Of a stretch of DNA of 64,000 bases, positions 8,136-16,291 are shown in pieces (the first letter of the stretch is position 1; each line of letters begins with the position of its first letter). Source of the DNA: an uncultured Oscillospiraceae bacterium (GTDB lineage: Bacteria; Bacillota; Clostridia; Oscillospirales; Oscillospiraceae); NCBI GenBank assembly GCA_944387015.1, contig CALXDH010000001.1, positions 62,001 through 126,000 of the forward strand. Direction: 5' to 3'. The notes below the pieces were generated by a model. It was not told the DNA's origin, searched no databases, and saw only the letters and a program-made list of their open reading frames with translations. Position numbers and translations under genes: made by a program.

Positions 8136-8468
8136 TCAAAGGCCGTCCGCCACCGCCCGGAGGGTGTCCAAAAAGGCCTCTTCCCCCCAGGTGTTGATCT
8201 TGAAGAACACGGCCTGGCTGCCGCCGGAGGTGATGGCGGAGAGGAACAGCTCCCGCCCCCGGCCCACCAGCGTCAGGCTCATGCTGACCCGGTTGCCGCC
8301 GGACCAGCTGTACCGCTCGTACACCCGGACGGCACACCGCACGTCCCCGGCGGCATAATCGCTGCCGTCCTCATAGCTGGCGGAGGAACTGCCGTCCAGG
8401 ACCCCCTGGTGGAGCCGGTCCAGCACGTCATCAAAATCGCCGGTGATGGTACGCTCAAATTTTGCCAT
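8136..8468 (-). CDS. DUF6054 family protein
   Basis: A 110-residue soluble protein of unknown function, recognised as DUF6054-like from MAKFERTITGDFDDVLDRL, SASYEDGSDY and RCAVRVYERYSWSGGNRVSMSLTL (given in pieces). It has no signal peptide or membrane span; the second half looks like beta strands (ELFLSAITSGGSQAVFF). It sits between ruvA and ruvB with gaps of 44 and 15 bases and a GGAAAGGAG site, so it is co-expressed with the Holliday junction machinery. Whether it has a part in recombination is unknown. Confidence 0.8.
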   Translation of the reverse strand: MAKFERTITGDFDDVLDRLHQGVLDGSSSASYEDGSDYAAGDVRCAVRVYERYSWSGGNRVSMSLTLVGRGRELFLSAITSGGSQAVFFKINTWGEEAFLDTLRAVADGL

Positions 8469-8512
8469 AGAGGTCTCCTTTCCGTCTCGCTCTCAGGCGG
8501 GCCGACGACGCC

Positions 8513-9121
8513 TCACTTCACCATCTTCTTGAGGCTCTGGCGGATGATCTCCTCCAGCGGCAGGTTCTCCACGTCCACGCCCTTGAGGGCCTGAGCCACC
8601 TCGGCGCTGGTGTATCCCAGCACCGCCAGGGCCTGGGCCGCCTCTGTCGCCTTGTTTGTAAAGGCAGGTACGCTGACAGCTCCGGCACCGCTGGAGAAGT
8701 CCAGCCCCGTGGCGGCGGACTCCTTGGCCAGCTTGTCTTTGAGCTCCAGGATGATCCGCTGGGCGATCTTCTTGCCGATGCCCGGTGCCGCCGTCAGCGT
8801 CTTTTCGTCTCCGGTGATGATGGCCATGGCCAGCGCGTCCGGCGTGCCGGTGGAGAGGATGGCCAGCGCCGCCTTGGGACCCACGCCGGAGACCCCGATG
8901 AGCAGCTTGAAGGTGTTCAGCTCGCTCTGGGTGGCAAAGCCATAGAGATCGAACACGTCCTCCCCCACGTTCAGATAGGTGTACAGCTTCCCCCGCTGGC
9001 CCTTTTTCAGGTGGGCCAGGGTGTTGTTGGTGGTTTTGCAGGCGTAGCCCACGCCGCCGCAGTCGATGACCGCCAGGTACGGCAGCACTTCCGCCACCGT
9101 GCCGTCCAGATAGTAAAACAT
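8513..9121 (-). CDS. ruvA: Holliday junction DNA helicase subunit RuvA
   Basis: RuvA binds four-way junctions and loads RuvB. The 202-residue protein shows N-terminal OB-fold strands (MFYYLDGTVAEVLP ... GVGYACKTTNNTL), the helix-hairpin-helix pair in the middle (LLIGVSGVGPKAALAIL and AAPGIGKKIAQRII, about 70-130) and the C-terminal RuvB-binding helix bundle (ALAVLGYTSAEVAQALK). The length is usual. It lies just downstream of ruvC (12-base gap). Confidence 0.97.
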   Translation of the reverse strand: MFYYLDGTVAEVLPYLAVIDCGGVGYACKTTNNTLAHLKKGQRGKLYTYLNVGEDVFDLYGFATQSELNTFKLLIGVSGVGPKAALAILSTGTPDALAMAIITGDEKTLTAAPGIGKKIAQRIILELKDKLAKESAATGLDFSSGAGAVSVPAFTNKATEAAQALAVLGYTSAEVAQALKGVDVENLPLEEIIRQSLKKMVK

Positions 9122-9133
9122 ATCCCCGTCTCC

Positions 9134-9643
9134 TCAGATGGTCTCTTTCACGCCCGTTGTTCGCGGGAGCCGTGAAGTATAACTCCTTGCATGGCAAAGC
9201 GCCAGGGCCAGGGCATCCGCCGCGTCGTCCGGCCGGGGGACGGCCTTCAGGTGCAGCAGCCGGCGGGTCATGTCCATCACCTGCCGCTTTTCCGCCTTGC
9301 CATAACCGGTCACCGCCAGCTTCACCTGCCCCGGCGTGTACTCGAAGAGTGGCACGCCGCACTTTTCTGCGGCGCAGAGGATCACGCCCCGGCCGTGTGC
9401 CACGGCGATGCCGGTGGTGATGTTAGTGTTGAAGAACAGCTCCTCAATGGAGATGACGTCGGGCTTCAGCTTGCCGATGAGTTCCTCCATGTCCTGGCTG
9501 ATCTGGTAGAGCCGCTTGGACAGCGGCAGCCCCGCAGGGGTGGTAATGGCGCCGTAGGTCACCATATGCACTTGTGCCCGCTCCGCCTCCACCAGTCCGA
9601 AGCCGATGGTAGCAAAGCCGGGATCGATGCCTAAAATGCGCAT
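9134..9643 (-). CDS. ruvC: Crossover junction endodeoxyribonuclease RuvC
   Basis: RuvC cuts Holliday junctions symmetrically. The 169-residue product keeps the acidic catalytic residues: Asp in MRILGIDPGFA (residue 7), Glu in SIEELFFN (about 68) and the DDAADALALALCH block (about 140). The ATG at 9641-9643 was chosen because GGGAGGACGGT precedes it and because the family begins with this exact motif; the frame upstream is open for 33 codons but has no family similarity. It is probably the first gene of the ruv operon. Confidence 0.96.
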   Translation of the reverse strand: MRILGIDPGFATIGFGLVEAERAQVHMVTYGAITTPAGLPLSKRLYQISQDMEELIGKLKPDVISIEELFFNTNITTGIAVAHGRGVILCAAEKCGVPLFEYTPGQVKLAVTGYGKAEKRQVMDMTRRLLHLKAVPRPDDAADALALALCHARSYTSRLPRTTGVKETI

Positions 9644-9773
9644 ACCGTCCTCCCGATTCACATTCTTTTTGAGTATAACAAATTTGACGGCGATACGCAA
9701 CAGCAAAAAAGCGCGCCCGCCCCCGAGGGGACAGGCGCGCATGCAGCGGGAATCCGGTGATATGGGACCTGCC

Positions 9774-11126
9774 TCACCGGATAGGGATCGTCACTGGCTC
9801 CGCCGCCGTGGTGGTGCGGGAATCCTGGGCCTCCAGCCACACCTCCCCCGCCGTGTAGCCCGGCAAAGGCAGCGTCAGCTCCACCCCGTCATCGTCGGTG
9901 ACGGTCATGCCCATGCGGCCCATCTCCCAATCGTTGCCTTCTGCGTCGTGGAAGGTCATGGAGAAGGGGCTGGAAAGACCGCTCTCCAGGCGGAAGGTCA
10001 AAAGCCAGCCGCCCGCCCGGCGCCGGGCGGAGGTGAGGGTGACGCCCTCCGGCAGCCAGGGGGCCGTGCCGTGCTCCAGGTCCACATAGACCCGCTCACG
10101 GCCCTTGTCCAGCCACCGTGCCCCGGTGATGAAGAGGGTCAGATGGTCGCTGTGGGAAAAATAAGGGCTTTCCAGCCGGAAGGAAACCATGGCGGGGCTA
10201 TCCGGATCCCCGCTGGCGGTGACGCCGTTGGTGACGGTATCGAACCGCTCCCCGTCCTCATTTTCCAGGTAGAAGTCCAGGCCCTTCAGCCAGGCGGTAT
10301 TGGCCGGGTCCCCCGCCACGTTCAGCCGCAGGTGGGTGGGATAGAGCTCCGCCTCCGTGACAGTGAGGGTCTGGCCGTCCAGGGTAAAGGTCTTGTTCAC
10401 CGGGATCACCTCCCCGGCGGCAGTAAAGTCGGGATCAAAGCGAAGGTCGAAGGTAAACTCCGCCAGGATCTCCGGCTCCGCCTCCGGGCCGGGAGCGAGC
10501 AGCTCCTCCTCATAGGCCCGGTCCGGGGCGGCGGGGGCCTCCTCCGCCTCCTCCCGCTCTCCCGTGACGGCAAAGGTCATGGCGAAGCCCTCTGGCACGT
10601 CCTGGTCCACGTAGTCCAAGGAGAAGCGCAGCAGCGTCCCCGGCGGCTGCCGAAAATCCGCCCCCATCACGGCGCACACCTGCTCCGGGGAAAACGCCGG
10701 CATCTCGGCAGAGAGACTCTCGTACCCCTCCCCCTCCAGGGTGAAGAAGAGGTTCACCTGCTTCTGGTCCACGATCAGATACTGGATGGTGGCGGTGATT
10801 CCGTTTTCTGTCTGAGAGAGGCCCATGGGCTGCACAAACTCGTTGTCCACCGCGGCGGAAAGGCTGGGGGACCAGGCTACTGCCTTGGCCAGCTGCCGCA
10901 GCAGCGGCACGTTCCCGCAGGCGGCGGCGAAAGGCGGAAACAGATTCACCAGCAGCACAAAAACTGTAAAGCAGGCGGCCAGACTCCCTGCCGGAATGCC
11001 CAGCACCCGCCAGCGGCGCCGGGAATCCTTTTCCCGTTTCACCGCCCGGTCCACTACAGTCTCCAGCGCCGGCGGCACAGACTCCAGCTCCGCCAGCAGC
11101 GCCTGATACTCTTCGTTTCGGTTCAT
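9774..11126 (-). CDS. DUF4179 domain anti-sigma factor, membrane-anchored
   Basis: A 450-residue single-pass membrane protein. A short cytoplasmic N-terminus (about 1-38, basic KREKDSRRRWR) precedes one span (GSLAACFTVFVLLVNLF, about 48-64), followed by a large extracellular part of DUF4179 type: FAAACGNVPLLRQL and NGITATIQYLIVDQKQVNLFF. Such proteins are the usual partners of ECF sigma factors in Clostridia and probably hold the sigma factor at the membrane until an envelope signal arrives. The start ATG 11126 overlaps the sigma stop by 4 nt (ATGA), indicating translational coupling. The inducing signal is unknown. Confidence 0.87.
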   Translation of the reverse strand: MNRNEEYQALLAELESVPPALETVVDRAVKREKDSRRRWRVLGIPAGSLAACFTVFVLLVNLFPPFAAACGNVPLLRQLAKAVAWSPSLSAAVDNEFVQPMGLSQTENGITATIQYLIVDQKQVNLFFTLEGEGYESLSAEMPAFSPEQVCAVMGADFRQPPGTLLRFSLDYVDQDVPEGFAMTFAVTGEREEAEEAPAAPDRAYEEELLAPGPEAEPEILAEFTFDLRFDPDFTAAGEVIPVNKTFTLDGQTLTVTEAELYPTHLRLNVAGDPANTAWLKGLDFYLENEDGERFDTVTNGVTASGDPDSPAMVSFRLESPYFSHSDHLTLFITGARWLDKGRERVYVDLEHGTAPWLPEGVTLTSARRRAGGWLLTFRLESGLSSPFSMTFHDAEGNDWEMGRMGMTVTDDDGVELTLPLPGYTAGEVWLEAQDSRTTTAAEPVTIPIR

Positions 11127-11596
11127 GGCGTCTCCTCCTCTCCCAGTTCCAGACGCAGCAGCGCCAGCGCCCGCCGCTGCCGGGTGGCCACGGTCCCCTG
11201 GGGGATCCCCAGGGCATCGGCAGTCTCCGCTTGGGTGCAGCCGGTGAAAAACCGCAGGATTACTACCTGCTGCAGCTCCTCCGGCAGCCGCCGGATGGCC
11301 TCCCGCAGGGGCAGTCCGTCGTAGGCGTCCGGCCCGGCACTCTCCAGCAGGGACTCCTCCCCCGCCAGCCGCCGGCGCCGCCGCAGCTCCCGGTGGCACT
11401 GGTTGAGCAGGATCCGCATCAGCCACGTCTCGAAAAACGCCGGCTGGCGCAGCTTTTTGAGCCCCCGCAGCGCCTGATACACCGCCTCGTCCACTGCTTC
11501 CAGGGCGTCCGCCTCACATCCCAGGTACAAATATGCGGTCCGGTACAGCCGCGCCCGGATCGCCTGGGTCCTGGCGGCGAATTCTTCGTGGTCCAT
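11123..11596 (-). CDS. ECF-type RNA polymerase sigma factor
   Basis: A 157-residue two-domain sigma factor. Region 2 is about residues 10-75 (RLYRTAYLYLGCEADALEAVDEAVYQAL split by eye, FETWLMRILLNQCHRELR) and region 4 about 95-150 (LREAIRRLPEELQQVVILRFF, GCTQAETADALGIPQGTV). This is the SigV/SigW-like ECF type. AAAGGAGGGCGCCC precedes the ATG. It is cotranscribed with the overlapping DUF4179 anti-sigma gene. No clear self-type ECF promoter was identified upstream. Confidence 0.92.
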   Translation of the reverse strand: MDHEEFAARTQAIRARLYRTAYLYLGCEADALEAVDEAVYQALRGLKKLRQPAFFETWLMRILLNQCHRELRRRRRLAGEESLLESAGPDAYDGLPLREAIRRLPEELQQVVILRFFTGCTQAETADALGIPQGTVATRQRRALALLRLELGEEETP

Positions 11597-11742
11597 GGGC
11601 GCCCTCCTTTCTTCTTTCTATGGATTAGAGCCCCGGCGAGGAAGTTTTATTCTCGCGGCGGAAAATTTTTTCTTTCCCCCTCCGAGACCTTCCCCGGCGG
11701 CAGGAACAGGTGCTTCTTCCACAGCTAAGCATTGCAGAAAAA

Positions 11743-11768
11743 AACAGCACGGCGCTTGCCGTGCTGTT
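11743..11768 (-). terminator. Intrinsic terminator of xerD
   Basis: AACAGCACGGC (11743-11753) pairs with GCCGTGCTGTT (11758-11768). On the minus strand TTTTTCTGC follows. It starts four bases after the xerD stop. Confidence 0.88.
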
Positions 11769-11771
11769 TTC

Positions 11772-12659
11772 TCATGCTCTGGGATGGGCCTTCTGATAGA
11801 TGTCTTTGAGCTGGCGCTTGACCACGTGGGTGTAGATCTGGGTGGAGGAAATGTCCGCGTGACCCAGCATCTCCTGAATGGACCGCAGGTCCGCTCCGTT
11901 TTCCAGCAAGTGGACGGCAAAGGAATGGCGCAGAGTGTGGGGCGTGATGTCTTTTTCGATGCCCGCTTTCTCCTGGTAATGCTTGATGATCTTCCAGAAA
12001 CCCTGACGGCTCATCCGCTCGCCGTTCATGTTGACGAACAGCGCTGTCTCTTCGCTGTCGGCAATAAGCTGGGGGCGGATGTTTTTCGTGTAGTCCCGGA
12101 TAGCCGTCACAGCGGCGTGGTAGAGAGGGATGATCCGCTCCCGATCCCGTCCCCGGCAGCGGATGAAACCCGCAGCCAGATTCAGATCCTCCATGTCAAG
12201 AGAGATCAGCTCGCTGACCCGGATGCCGGTGGCGTAAAGCAGCTCCAGCATGGCGTGGTCCCGGTAACCCTTGGCATCCACGCACTGAGGCTGCTCCAGA
12301 AACAGCTCCACCTCCTTGGAGGTCAGGATCTCCGGGTACTTCCGTTCCACCCGCTGGGCGGTGATGCCCTTGGCAGGATTTGCCTCTATGGTACCGGTAG
12401 AAAGCAGGAACTGGTAAAACGACTTGACAGAGGCCAAAAACCGGGTGATGGAAGCGGCGGATTTGCCCTGCCCCTGCATCCAGCCCATGTACTCCTGAAT
12501 CATCTGGGAAGTGGCCAGGTGTACCTCGCAGTTCTCGTGCTCCGTCAGATACTCTGCAAACTGCGCCACATCCCGCAGATAGGAGCTGATCGTATTGGGT
12601 GAGGCATGCCGCTCCCCCGTCAGGTAAGCCCGGTATTCAGCAATGGAATCGGAAGCCAA
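11772..12659 (-). CDS. xerD: Site-specific tyrosine recombinase XerD
   Basis: XerD acts with XerC at dif to resolve chromosome dimers. The 295-residue protein has the N-terminal SAM-like core-binding domain (about 1-85) and the catalytic domain with Arg in ATGIRVSELISL (about 147), the HTLRHSFAVHLLENG box (about 242-256) and the tyrosine in STQIYTHV (about 277). The start is a TTG at 12657-12659 chosen because AAAGGAGGGAGCGGC directly precedes it; an ATG-initiated frame would need an upstream extension into spoIIM. The spoIIM-xerD order is common in Clostridia. Confidence 0.93.
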   Translation of the reverse strand: MASDSIAEYRAYLTGERHASPNTISSYLRDVAQFAEYLTEHENCEVHLATSQMIQEYMGWMQGQGKSAASITRFLASVKSFYQFLLSTGTIEANPAKGITAQRVERKYPEILTSKEVELFLEQPQCVDAKGYRDHAMLELLYATGIRVSELISLDMEDLNLAAGFIRCRGRDRERIIPLYHAAVTAIRDYTKNIRPQLIADSEETALFVNMNGERMSRQGFWKIIKHYQEKAGIEKDITPHTLRHSFAVHLLENGADLRSIQEMLGHADISSTQIYTHVVKRQLKDIYQKAHPRA

Positions 12660-12684
12660 GCCGCTCCCTCCTTTCCCGATTGTT

Positions 12685-13320
12685 TTATGACAGCACCCGC
12701 TCCAATGCCAGACGAAGCAGCACCGGAGAAAGAGCATGATCGGCACACACGCCTGCCAGCAGCACTGCAGCCGCGAGGCCTGCCCGCAGCCACCACACCC
12801 GGCCGTAGACCACCGGGGCACAGCGTTGTCCCCGTCCCAGGGACAGTCCGGCCAGCGCCCAGGACGTCTGCCAGGAGGGCACAGCCAGCAGGAAAAAGCA
12901 GGGCAGTGTCAACGCACACCGCAGCCCCGAAACCGCAAGCGCCAGCAAAACCCCTTCCCCGCCGAAAGCCGCTGTAAAGCAGCTGACGGAAAAGGAGAGA
13001 AAAAAGCCGAATGCAACAGCGACCACCGGCAGCAGCACCACACCCACGGAGGTGAAGCCCAGAAACACCGCCAACAGCGGGTACCGAAAATAGATCACCA
13101 CCGTCTCCCAAAAGGCGCGGCCCTCCGGCGCCGTCTGTCCGTAGAGATACACATAATCCGTCAGGTATCGGGTCAGCTCGTCCCCGGTGCCGTCCGGCAC
13201 TTTCCCTGCCAGGACCTGTCCCAGCAGAATGCCCCCCAGGAAAAACAGCGCCAGAAACAGCAGGCGGGACACTGACACCGTCTGTCTGGGGTACTGGGCC
13301 GCCTGTCTGCTCCCGTTCAA
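12685..13320 (-). CDS. spoIIM: Stage II sporulation protein M
   Basis: SpoIIM is a membrane component of the SpoIIDMP complex that drives septal peptidoglycan remodelling and engulfment during sporulation. The 211 residues hold about five hydrophobic segments: LLFLALFFLGGILLGQVL (about 20-37), YPLLAVFLGFTSVGVVLLPVV (about 80-100), VAVAFGFFLSFSVSCF, LRCALTLPCFFLLAVP and LAAAVLLAGVCA. The start is a TTG at 13318-13320 behind GAGGTGAGGCGGA. The identification rests on topology, length and the neighbouring xerD; sequence motifs are weak in this family. Confidence 0.85.
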   Translation of the reverse strand: MNGSRQAAQYPRQTVSVSRLLFLALFFLGGILLGQVLAGKVPDGTGDELTRYLTDYVYLYGQTAPEGRAFWETVVIYFRYPLLAVFLGFTSVGVVLLPVVAVAFGFFLSFSVSCFTAAFGGEGVLLALAVSGLRCALTLPCFFLLAVPSWQTSWALAGLSLGRGQRCAPVVYGRVWWLRAGLAAAVLLAGVCADHALSPVLLRLALERVLS

Positions 13321-13396
13321 TCCGCCTCACCTCGTCCCATCCCTATGCGGGGGACCGGAGATGTATGAATCGGTTGACGTAAAGTTTTCTTTTTTT

Positions 13397-13425
13397 ACTA
13401 TAAAGCAAATTTTCCGCTTGTGCAA
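13397..13425 (-). promoter_or_regulatory. Promoter of spoIIM-xerD
   Basis: On the minus strand TTGCAC (13420-13425) and TATAGT (13397-13402) have a 17-base spacer. The stretch 13370-13510 is markedly AT-rich compared with its surroundings and holds nothing else I can identify. A sigma-E promoter would be expected for spoIIM, but none was convincing. Confidence 0.6.
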
Positions 13426-13614
13426 GGAATTTGGAGAAAATTCCCGGTTTTTGTCATTTATGCCTAAATGTTATGTTAACTGTATTATGTAAACTTTGTA
13501 AAACAATATGAAAAACAGGCCCCTTTTTCCGGATTTTCCGGCAAAAGGCCGTCTTCTGCTCCGCGGCCACCCCCCTTCCCTGCCGCCTCCGGCGCCGGAA
13601 CCCAAAAACAGAAA

Positions 13615-13654
13615 AGAAGGCCTGCCGGACCGCAGCCGATCCAGCAGGCCTTCT
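13615..13654 (-). terminator. Intrinsic terminator after the TIGR04086 gene
   Basis: AGAAGGCCTGC (13615-13625) pairs with GCAGGCCTTCT (13644-13654), with a partly paired loop. On the minus strand TTTTCTGTTTTTGG follows. Confidence 0.82.
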
Positions 13655-13657
13655 CCC

Positions 13658-14083
13658 TTATTTCCGGCGGAGTTTCTTCTGCACCCGGCGTCCGCCACGC
13701 CGCCAGCCCAGCAGGCCGGCGAGCAGCCCGCCCCCCAGGACGCAGGCCAGCAGGATGCCGCCCCGGCCGGTCCAGGTAACACCGTCAGTCCAGCAGAGCA
13801 ACCCCACCGCCGCCAGTACCGCTCCGAATCCAGCAGCAGCCGCCATGGCGCCAGGCAGCGCCCCCCAGGGTACCCGCCGGGCGCAGGCCATCCCTCCTGC
13901 CAGTGCGCAGACGCCGCAGCACACCGCCAGCACCGGAAAAAGGCTCTTCTCCGGCATCACGCCTTTCACCGCCAGCAGCGCCAGTACCACCGCCGCCAGC
14001 AGGTAAATTGCCAGGGACACCAGCACCCCCTGCAAAACCACCATGCCGGCAGGCGTCTTTTTTCGCGCCGTTCCGTTTCCCAT
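13658..14083 (-). CDS. TIGR04086 family membrane protein
   Basis: A 141-residue integral membrane protein with four predicted spans (about 15-38, 47-66, 75-97 and 106-125) and a basic C-terminus (RRGGRRVQKKLRRK). The layout and the position beside yajC match the TIGR04086/YrzE family of unknown function. The Shine-Dalgarno (GGGGAGGGG) lies in the 3' arm of the yajC terminator hairpin, so folding of that hairpin would also hide the ribosome binding site of this gene. Confidence 0.75.
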   Translation of the reverse strand: MGNGTARKKTPAGMVVLQGVLVSLAIYLLAAVVLALLAVKGVMPEKSLFPVLAVCCGVCALAGGMACARRVPWGALPGAMAAAAGFGAVLAAVGLLCWTDGVTWTGRGGILLACVLGGGLLAGLLGWRRGGRRVQKKLRRK

Positions 14084-14087
14084 AAAA

Positions 14088-14138
14088 AATCCCCTCCCCG
14101 TCTTGCTTTAAACAAGCATATGACGGGGAAGGGGGATT
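14088..14138 (-). terminator. Hairpin between yajC and the TIGR04086 gene
   Basis: AATCCCCTCCCCGTC with TTGC (14088-14106) pairs with CAAG and GACGGGGAAGGGGGATT (14113-14138) with small bulges. On the minus strand ATTTTTTATG follows, so it resembles an intrinsic terminator that overlaps the next gene's ribosome binding site. Confidence 0.7.
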
Positions 14139-14149
14139 TTATGAAGGAA

Positions 14150-14557
14150 TCAGTTCTTCTCCTCTTCGGGAGCAGGAATCTCGTCCACAGGCTCCTCTGC
14201 GGGCTCTTCCTCCTTGGCGGGCGCCTCCACAGCGGGCTCTTCCTTTTCCTTCTTCTTTTTATTGTCCTTATCCGCAGCAGGCTGCTCACCGGTCTGCACG
14301 CCGACCGTAGACACGGCCCACTTGGTCAGTTCCATCCGCACCCGGTCATCGCTGGTCTCGATGACGATGGTCTCGTTGTTCACCTGAACGACCTTGCCGA
14401 CGATGCCGCCGATGGTGGTGATCACGTCACCCTTCTTCAGGCTGTCACGCATCTCCTGCGCCTTTTTCTTCCGCTTGTTCTCGGGGCGGATCATCAGGAA
14501 ATACATGATCGCAAAGAGAACAACCAGCATGAGGATCGTAGACGTACCCTGGTTCAT
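14150..14557 (-). CDS. yajC: Preprotein translocase subunit YajC
   Basis: YajC is the small accessory membrane protein of the SecDF-YajC complex. The 135-residue product has one N-terminal span (TILMLVVLFAIMYFLMI, about 6-22), then the hallmark RPENKRKKKAQEM and the conserved KKGDVITTIGGIVGKV block (about 45-60). The C-terminal 45 residues are an unusual run of Glu, Lys, Pro and Ala (EEEPAEEPVDEIPAPEE), probably unstructured. AAAAAGGAGCTC precedes the ATG. Confidence 0.94.
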   Translation of the reverse strand: MNQGTSTILMLVVLFAIMYFLMIRPENKRKKKAQEMRDSLKKGDVITTIGGIVGKVVQVNNETIVIETSDDRVRMELTKWAVSTVGVQTGEQPAADKDNKKKKEKEEPAVEAPAKEEEPAEEPVDEIPAPEEEKN

Positions 14558-14645
14558 GTTGTTTAGAGCTCCTTTTTCTTCAAAATCAAAGTGACCCCAT
14601 TATACCAAATTTCTGGGAGATTGCAAGATTTTCTTTTTTGCCGGA

Positions 14646-15578
14646 TCATTTGGCCCCGGAGGCAGCCCGCTCCGGCCGCTTCTCCGCGGGGACCGGCAGC
14701 TGGGCCAGCACCACAGCCGCCAACATCAGCACACATCCGAAGTACTCCTTCCCGCTCATCTGATCGTGAAGGATCAGTGCGCCTGCCAGGGTCGCAAACA
14801 CAGACTCCAGGCTCAAAAGCAGCGACACCACCGTGGGGTTGGAGTCCTTCTGCGCCAGGATCTGGAGTGTGTATGCCACGCCGCTGGAGAAGATGCCCAC
14901 ATACAAAATGGGCCACAGGCAAATAGAAAGTGCCTCCAGAGAGGGATGCTCCGTAGCCAGCATGCCGATACCGGAGAGCACCGTGGTCACAAGGAACTGA
15001 ATACAGGAGAGTTCCACCCCGTCCACCTTCTGGGTGAAGTAATCGATGACCAGGATATGGGCAGAAAAACAGAACGCACACAGCAGCACGTAGAAATCTC
15101 CGGTGGAAATGGTCAGGTCCTCCGTGATGCACAAGCAGTAGAGGCCCGCCACCGCCAGCGCCACGCTGAGCCAGATGATGCGGGGCGCCTTCTTCTTCAA
15201 AAAGATCCCGGCGATGGGAACGATGACAATGTAGAGAGCAGTGATGAAGCCCGCCTTTCCGGAGGTGGTGGTCTCCAGGCCCTTTTGCTGGAGATTCGTA
15301 GCCACCGTCAATGCCACGCCGCAGCAGATGCCTCCCAGGATCAGATCCCGCCGGGAGCCGGACCGGGGCTGAGCGGCGGCATCAAAATCTCGCCGGCGCA
15401 CCTGACGAAGCACCATGCACAGGATCAGCAGAAAGATGAACGCTACTCCCGACCGGGCCGTGTTGAAGGTAAAGGGCTCCACATAGTCCGCGCCCACGCT
15501 CTGGGCCACGAACGCGGTGCCCCAGATCAGCGCCGCCAGCATCGGGAATACATTTTGTCGGACACGATTGATTTTCAT
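14646..15578 (-). CDS. DMT superfamily (EamA) transporter
   Basis: A 310-residue permease with ten hydrophobic segments arranged as two five-helix EamA repeats. Repeat 1 begins NVFPMLAALIWGTAFVAQSV; repeat 2 begins GDFYVLLCAFCFSAHILVI and includes GVAYTLQILAQKDSNPTVVSLLLSLE, a typical repeat end (quoted in pieces). EamA proteins export amino acids or related metabolites, but the substrate cannot be read from sequence. The start ATG 15578 was preferred over an upstream 31-codon extension that runs into the divergent promoter region. Confidence 0.9.
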   Translation of the reverse strand: MKINRVRQNVFPMLAALIWGTAFVAQSVGADYVEPFTFNTARSGVAFIFLLILCMVLRQVRRRDFDAAAQPRSGSRRDLILGGICCGVALTVATNLQQKGLETTTSGKAGFITALYIVIVPIAGIFLKKKAPRIIWLSVALAVAGLYCLCITEDLTISTGDFYVLLCAFCFSAHILVIDYFTQKVDGVELSCIQFLVTTVLSGIGMLATEHPSLEALSICLWPILYVGIFSSGVAYTLQILAQKDSNPTVVSLLLSLESVFATLAGALILHDQMSGKEYFGCVLMLAAVVLAQLPVPAEKRPERAASGAK

Positions 15579-15610
15579 TGCTCTTGCTCCCACTTCTGTT
15601 GTATGGTATA

Positions 15611-15639
15611 TTAAACCACGTAAATAGCCGCAGTAAAAT
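15611..15639 (+). promoter_or_regulatory. Candidate promoter of the glycosylase-HAD-aldolase group
   Basis: TTAAAC (15611-15616) and TAAAAT (15634-15639) have a 17-base spacer and lie 26 bases before the ATG. The same interval must hold the divergent transporter promoter, possibly TTTACT/TAATAT on the minus strand. Confidence 0.5.
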
Positions 15640-15664
15640 GGTATTGTAACACCGAGGTGAGAAA

Positions 15665-16288
15665 ATGGCAAGGCTTTCCCGGGAATTCTATCTGGGGGAC
15701 ACCGTAGAGATCGCCCAGGCCCTGCTGGGCAAATATCTGGTGCGTCGGCTTGACGGCGAGATGCTGGCGGGCCGCATCACGGAGACGGAGGCGTACGTGG
15801 GCCGTTGCGACAAGGCCTGCCACGCCTACAACTACCGCCGCACCCCCCGCACCTCCACCCTCTTCGCCCCGCCGGGGACGGCGTATGTATATTTGATCTA
15901 CGGCATGTACCACTGCCTGAACTTCGTCACCGAGCCGGAGGGCGAGCCGGCGGCGGTGCTGCTGCGGTCAGTAGAGGTGGTCTCCGGGTTGGAGACCGCC
16001 TGCCGCCTGCGTTACGGCAAAGACTGGGCGTCCCTGACCCCCGCACAGCGGCGGAACCTGACCAACGGCCCCGGCAAGGTCTGCCGGGCCTTCGCTCTGA
16101 CCCGGGTGGAAAACGGAATGGATCTCACCGAAGACACCCTCTTTTTATGTGACGGCCCAGAGGACCTGGGCCTACCCCCTGCCCCAGCGGTCCGGGAGCG
16201 GATGTGCGCCGGCCCCCGGATCGGCGTGGACTACGCTGAAGAGGCCAGGGACTTTCCCTGGCGCTTCTGGCTGGAAAAGGAGACGTGA
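15665..16288 (+). CDS. DNA-3-methyladenine glycosylase (AAG/MPG family)
   Basis: A monofunctional base-excision enzyme that removes alkylated and deaminated purines. The 207-residue protein begins LSREFYLGDTVEIAQALLGK and has the catalytic Glu region GRITETEAYVG (about 36-46), the YLIYGMYHCLNFV active-site block (about 76-88) and NGPGKVCRAF (about 137-146), all conserved in the AAG fold. GAGGTGAGAAA precedes the ATG. It is the first of three closely spaced rightward genes; the next begins three bases after its stop. Confidence 0.93.
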   Translation: MARLSREFYLGDTVEIAQALLGKYLVRRLDGEMLAGRITETEAYVGRCDKACHAYNYRRTPRTSTLFAPPGTAYVYLIYGMYHCLNFVTEPEGEPAAVLLRSVEVVSGLETACRLRYGKDWASLTPAQRRNLTNGPGKVCRAFALTRVENGMDLTEDTLFLCDGPEDLGLPPAPAVRERMCAGPRIGVDYAEEARDFPWRFWLEKET

Positions 16289-16291
16289 GCC

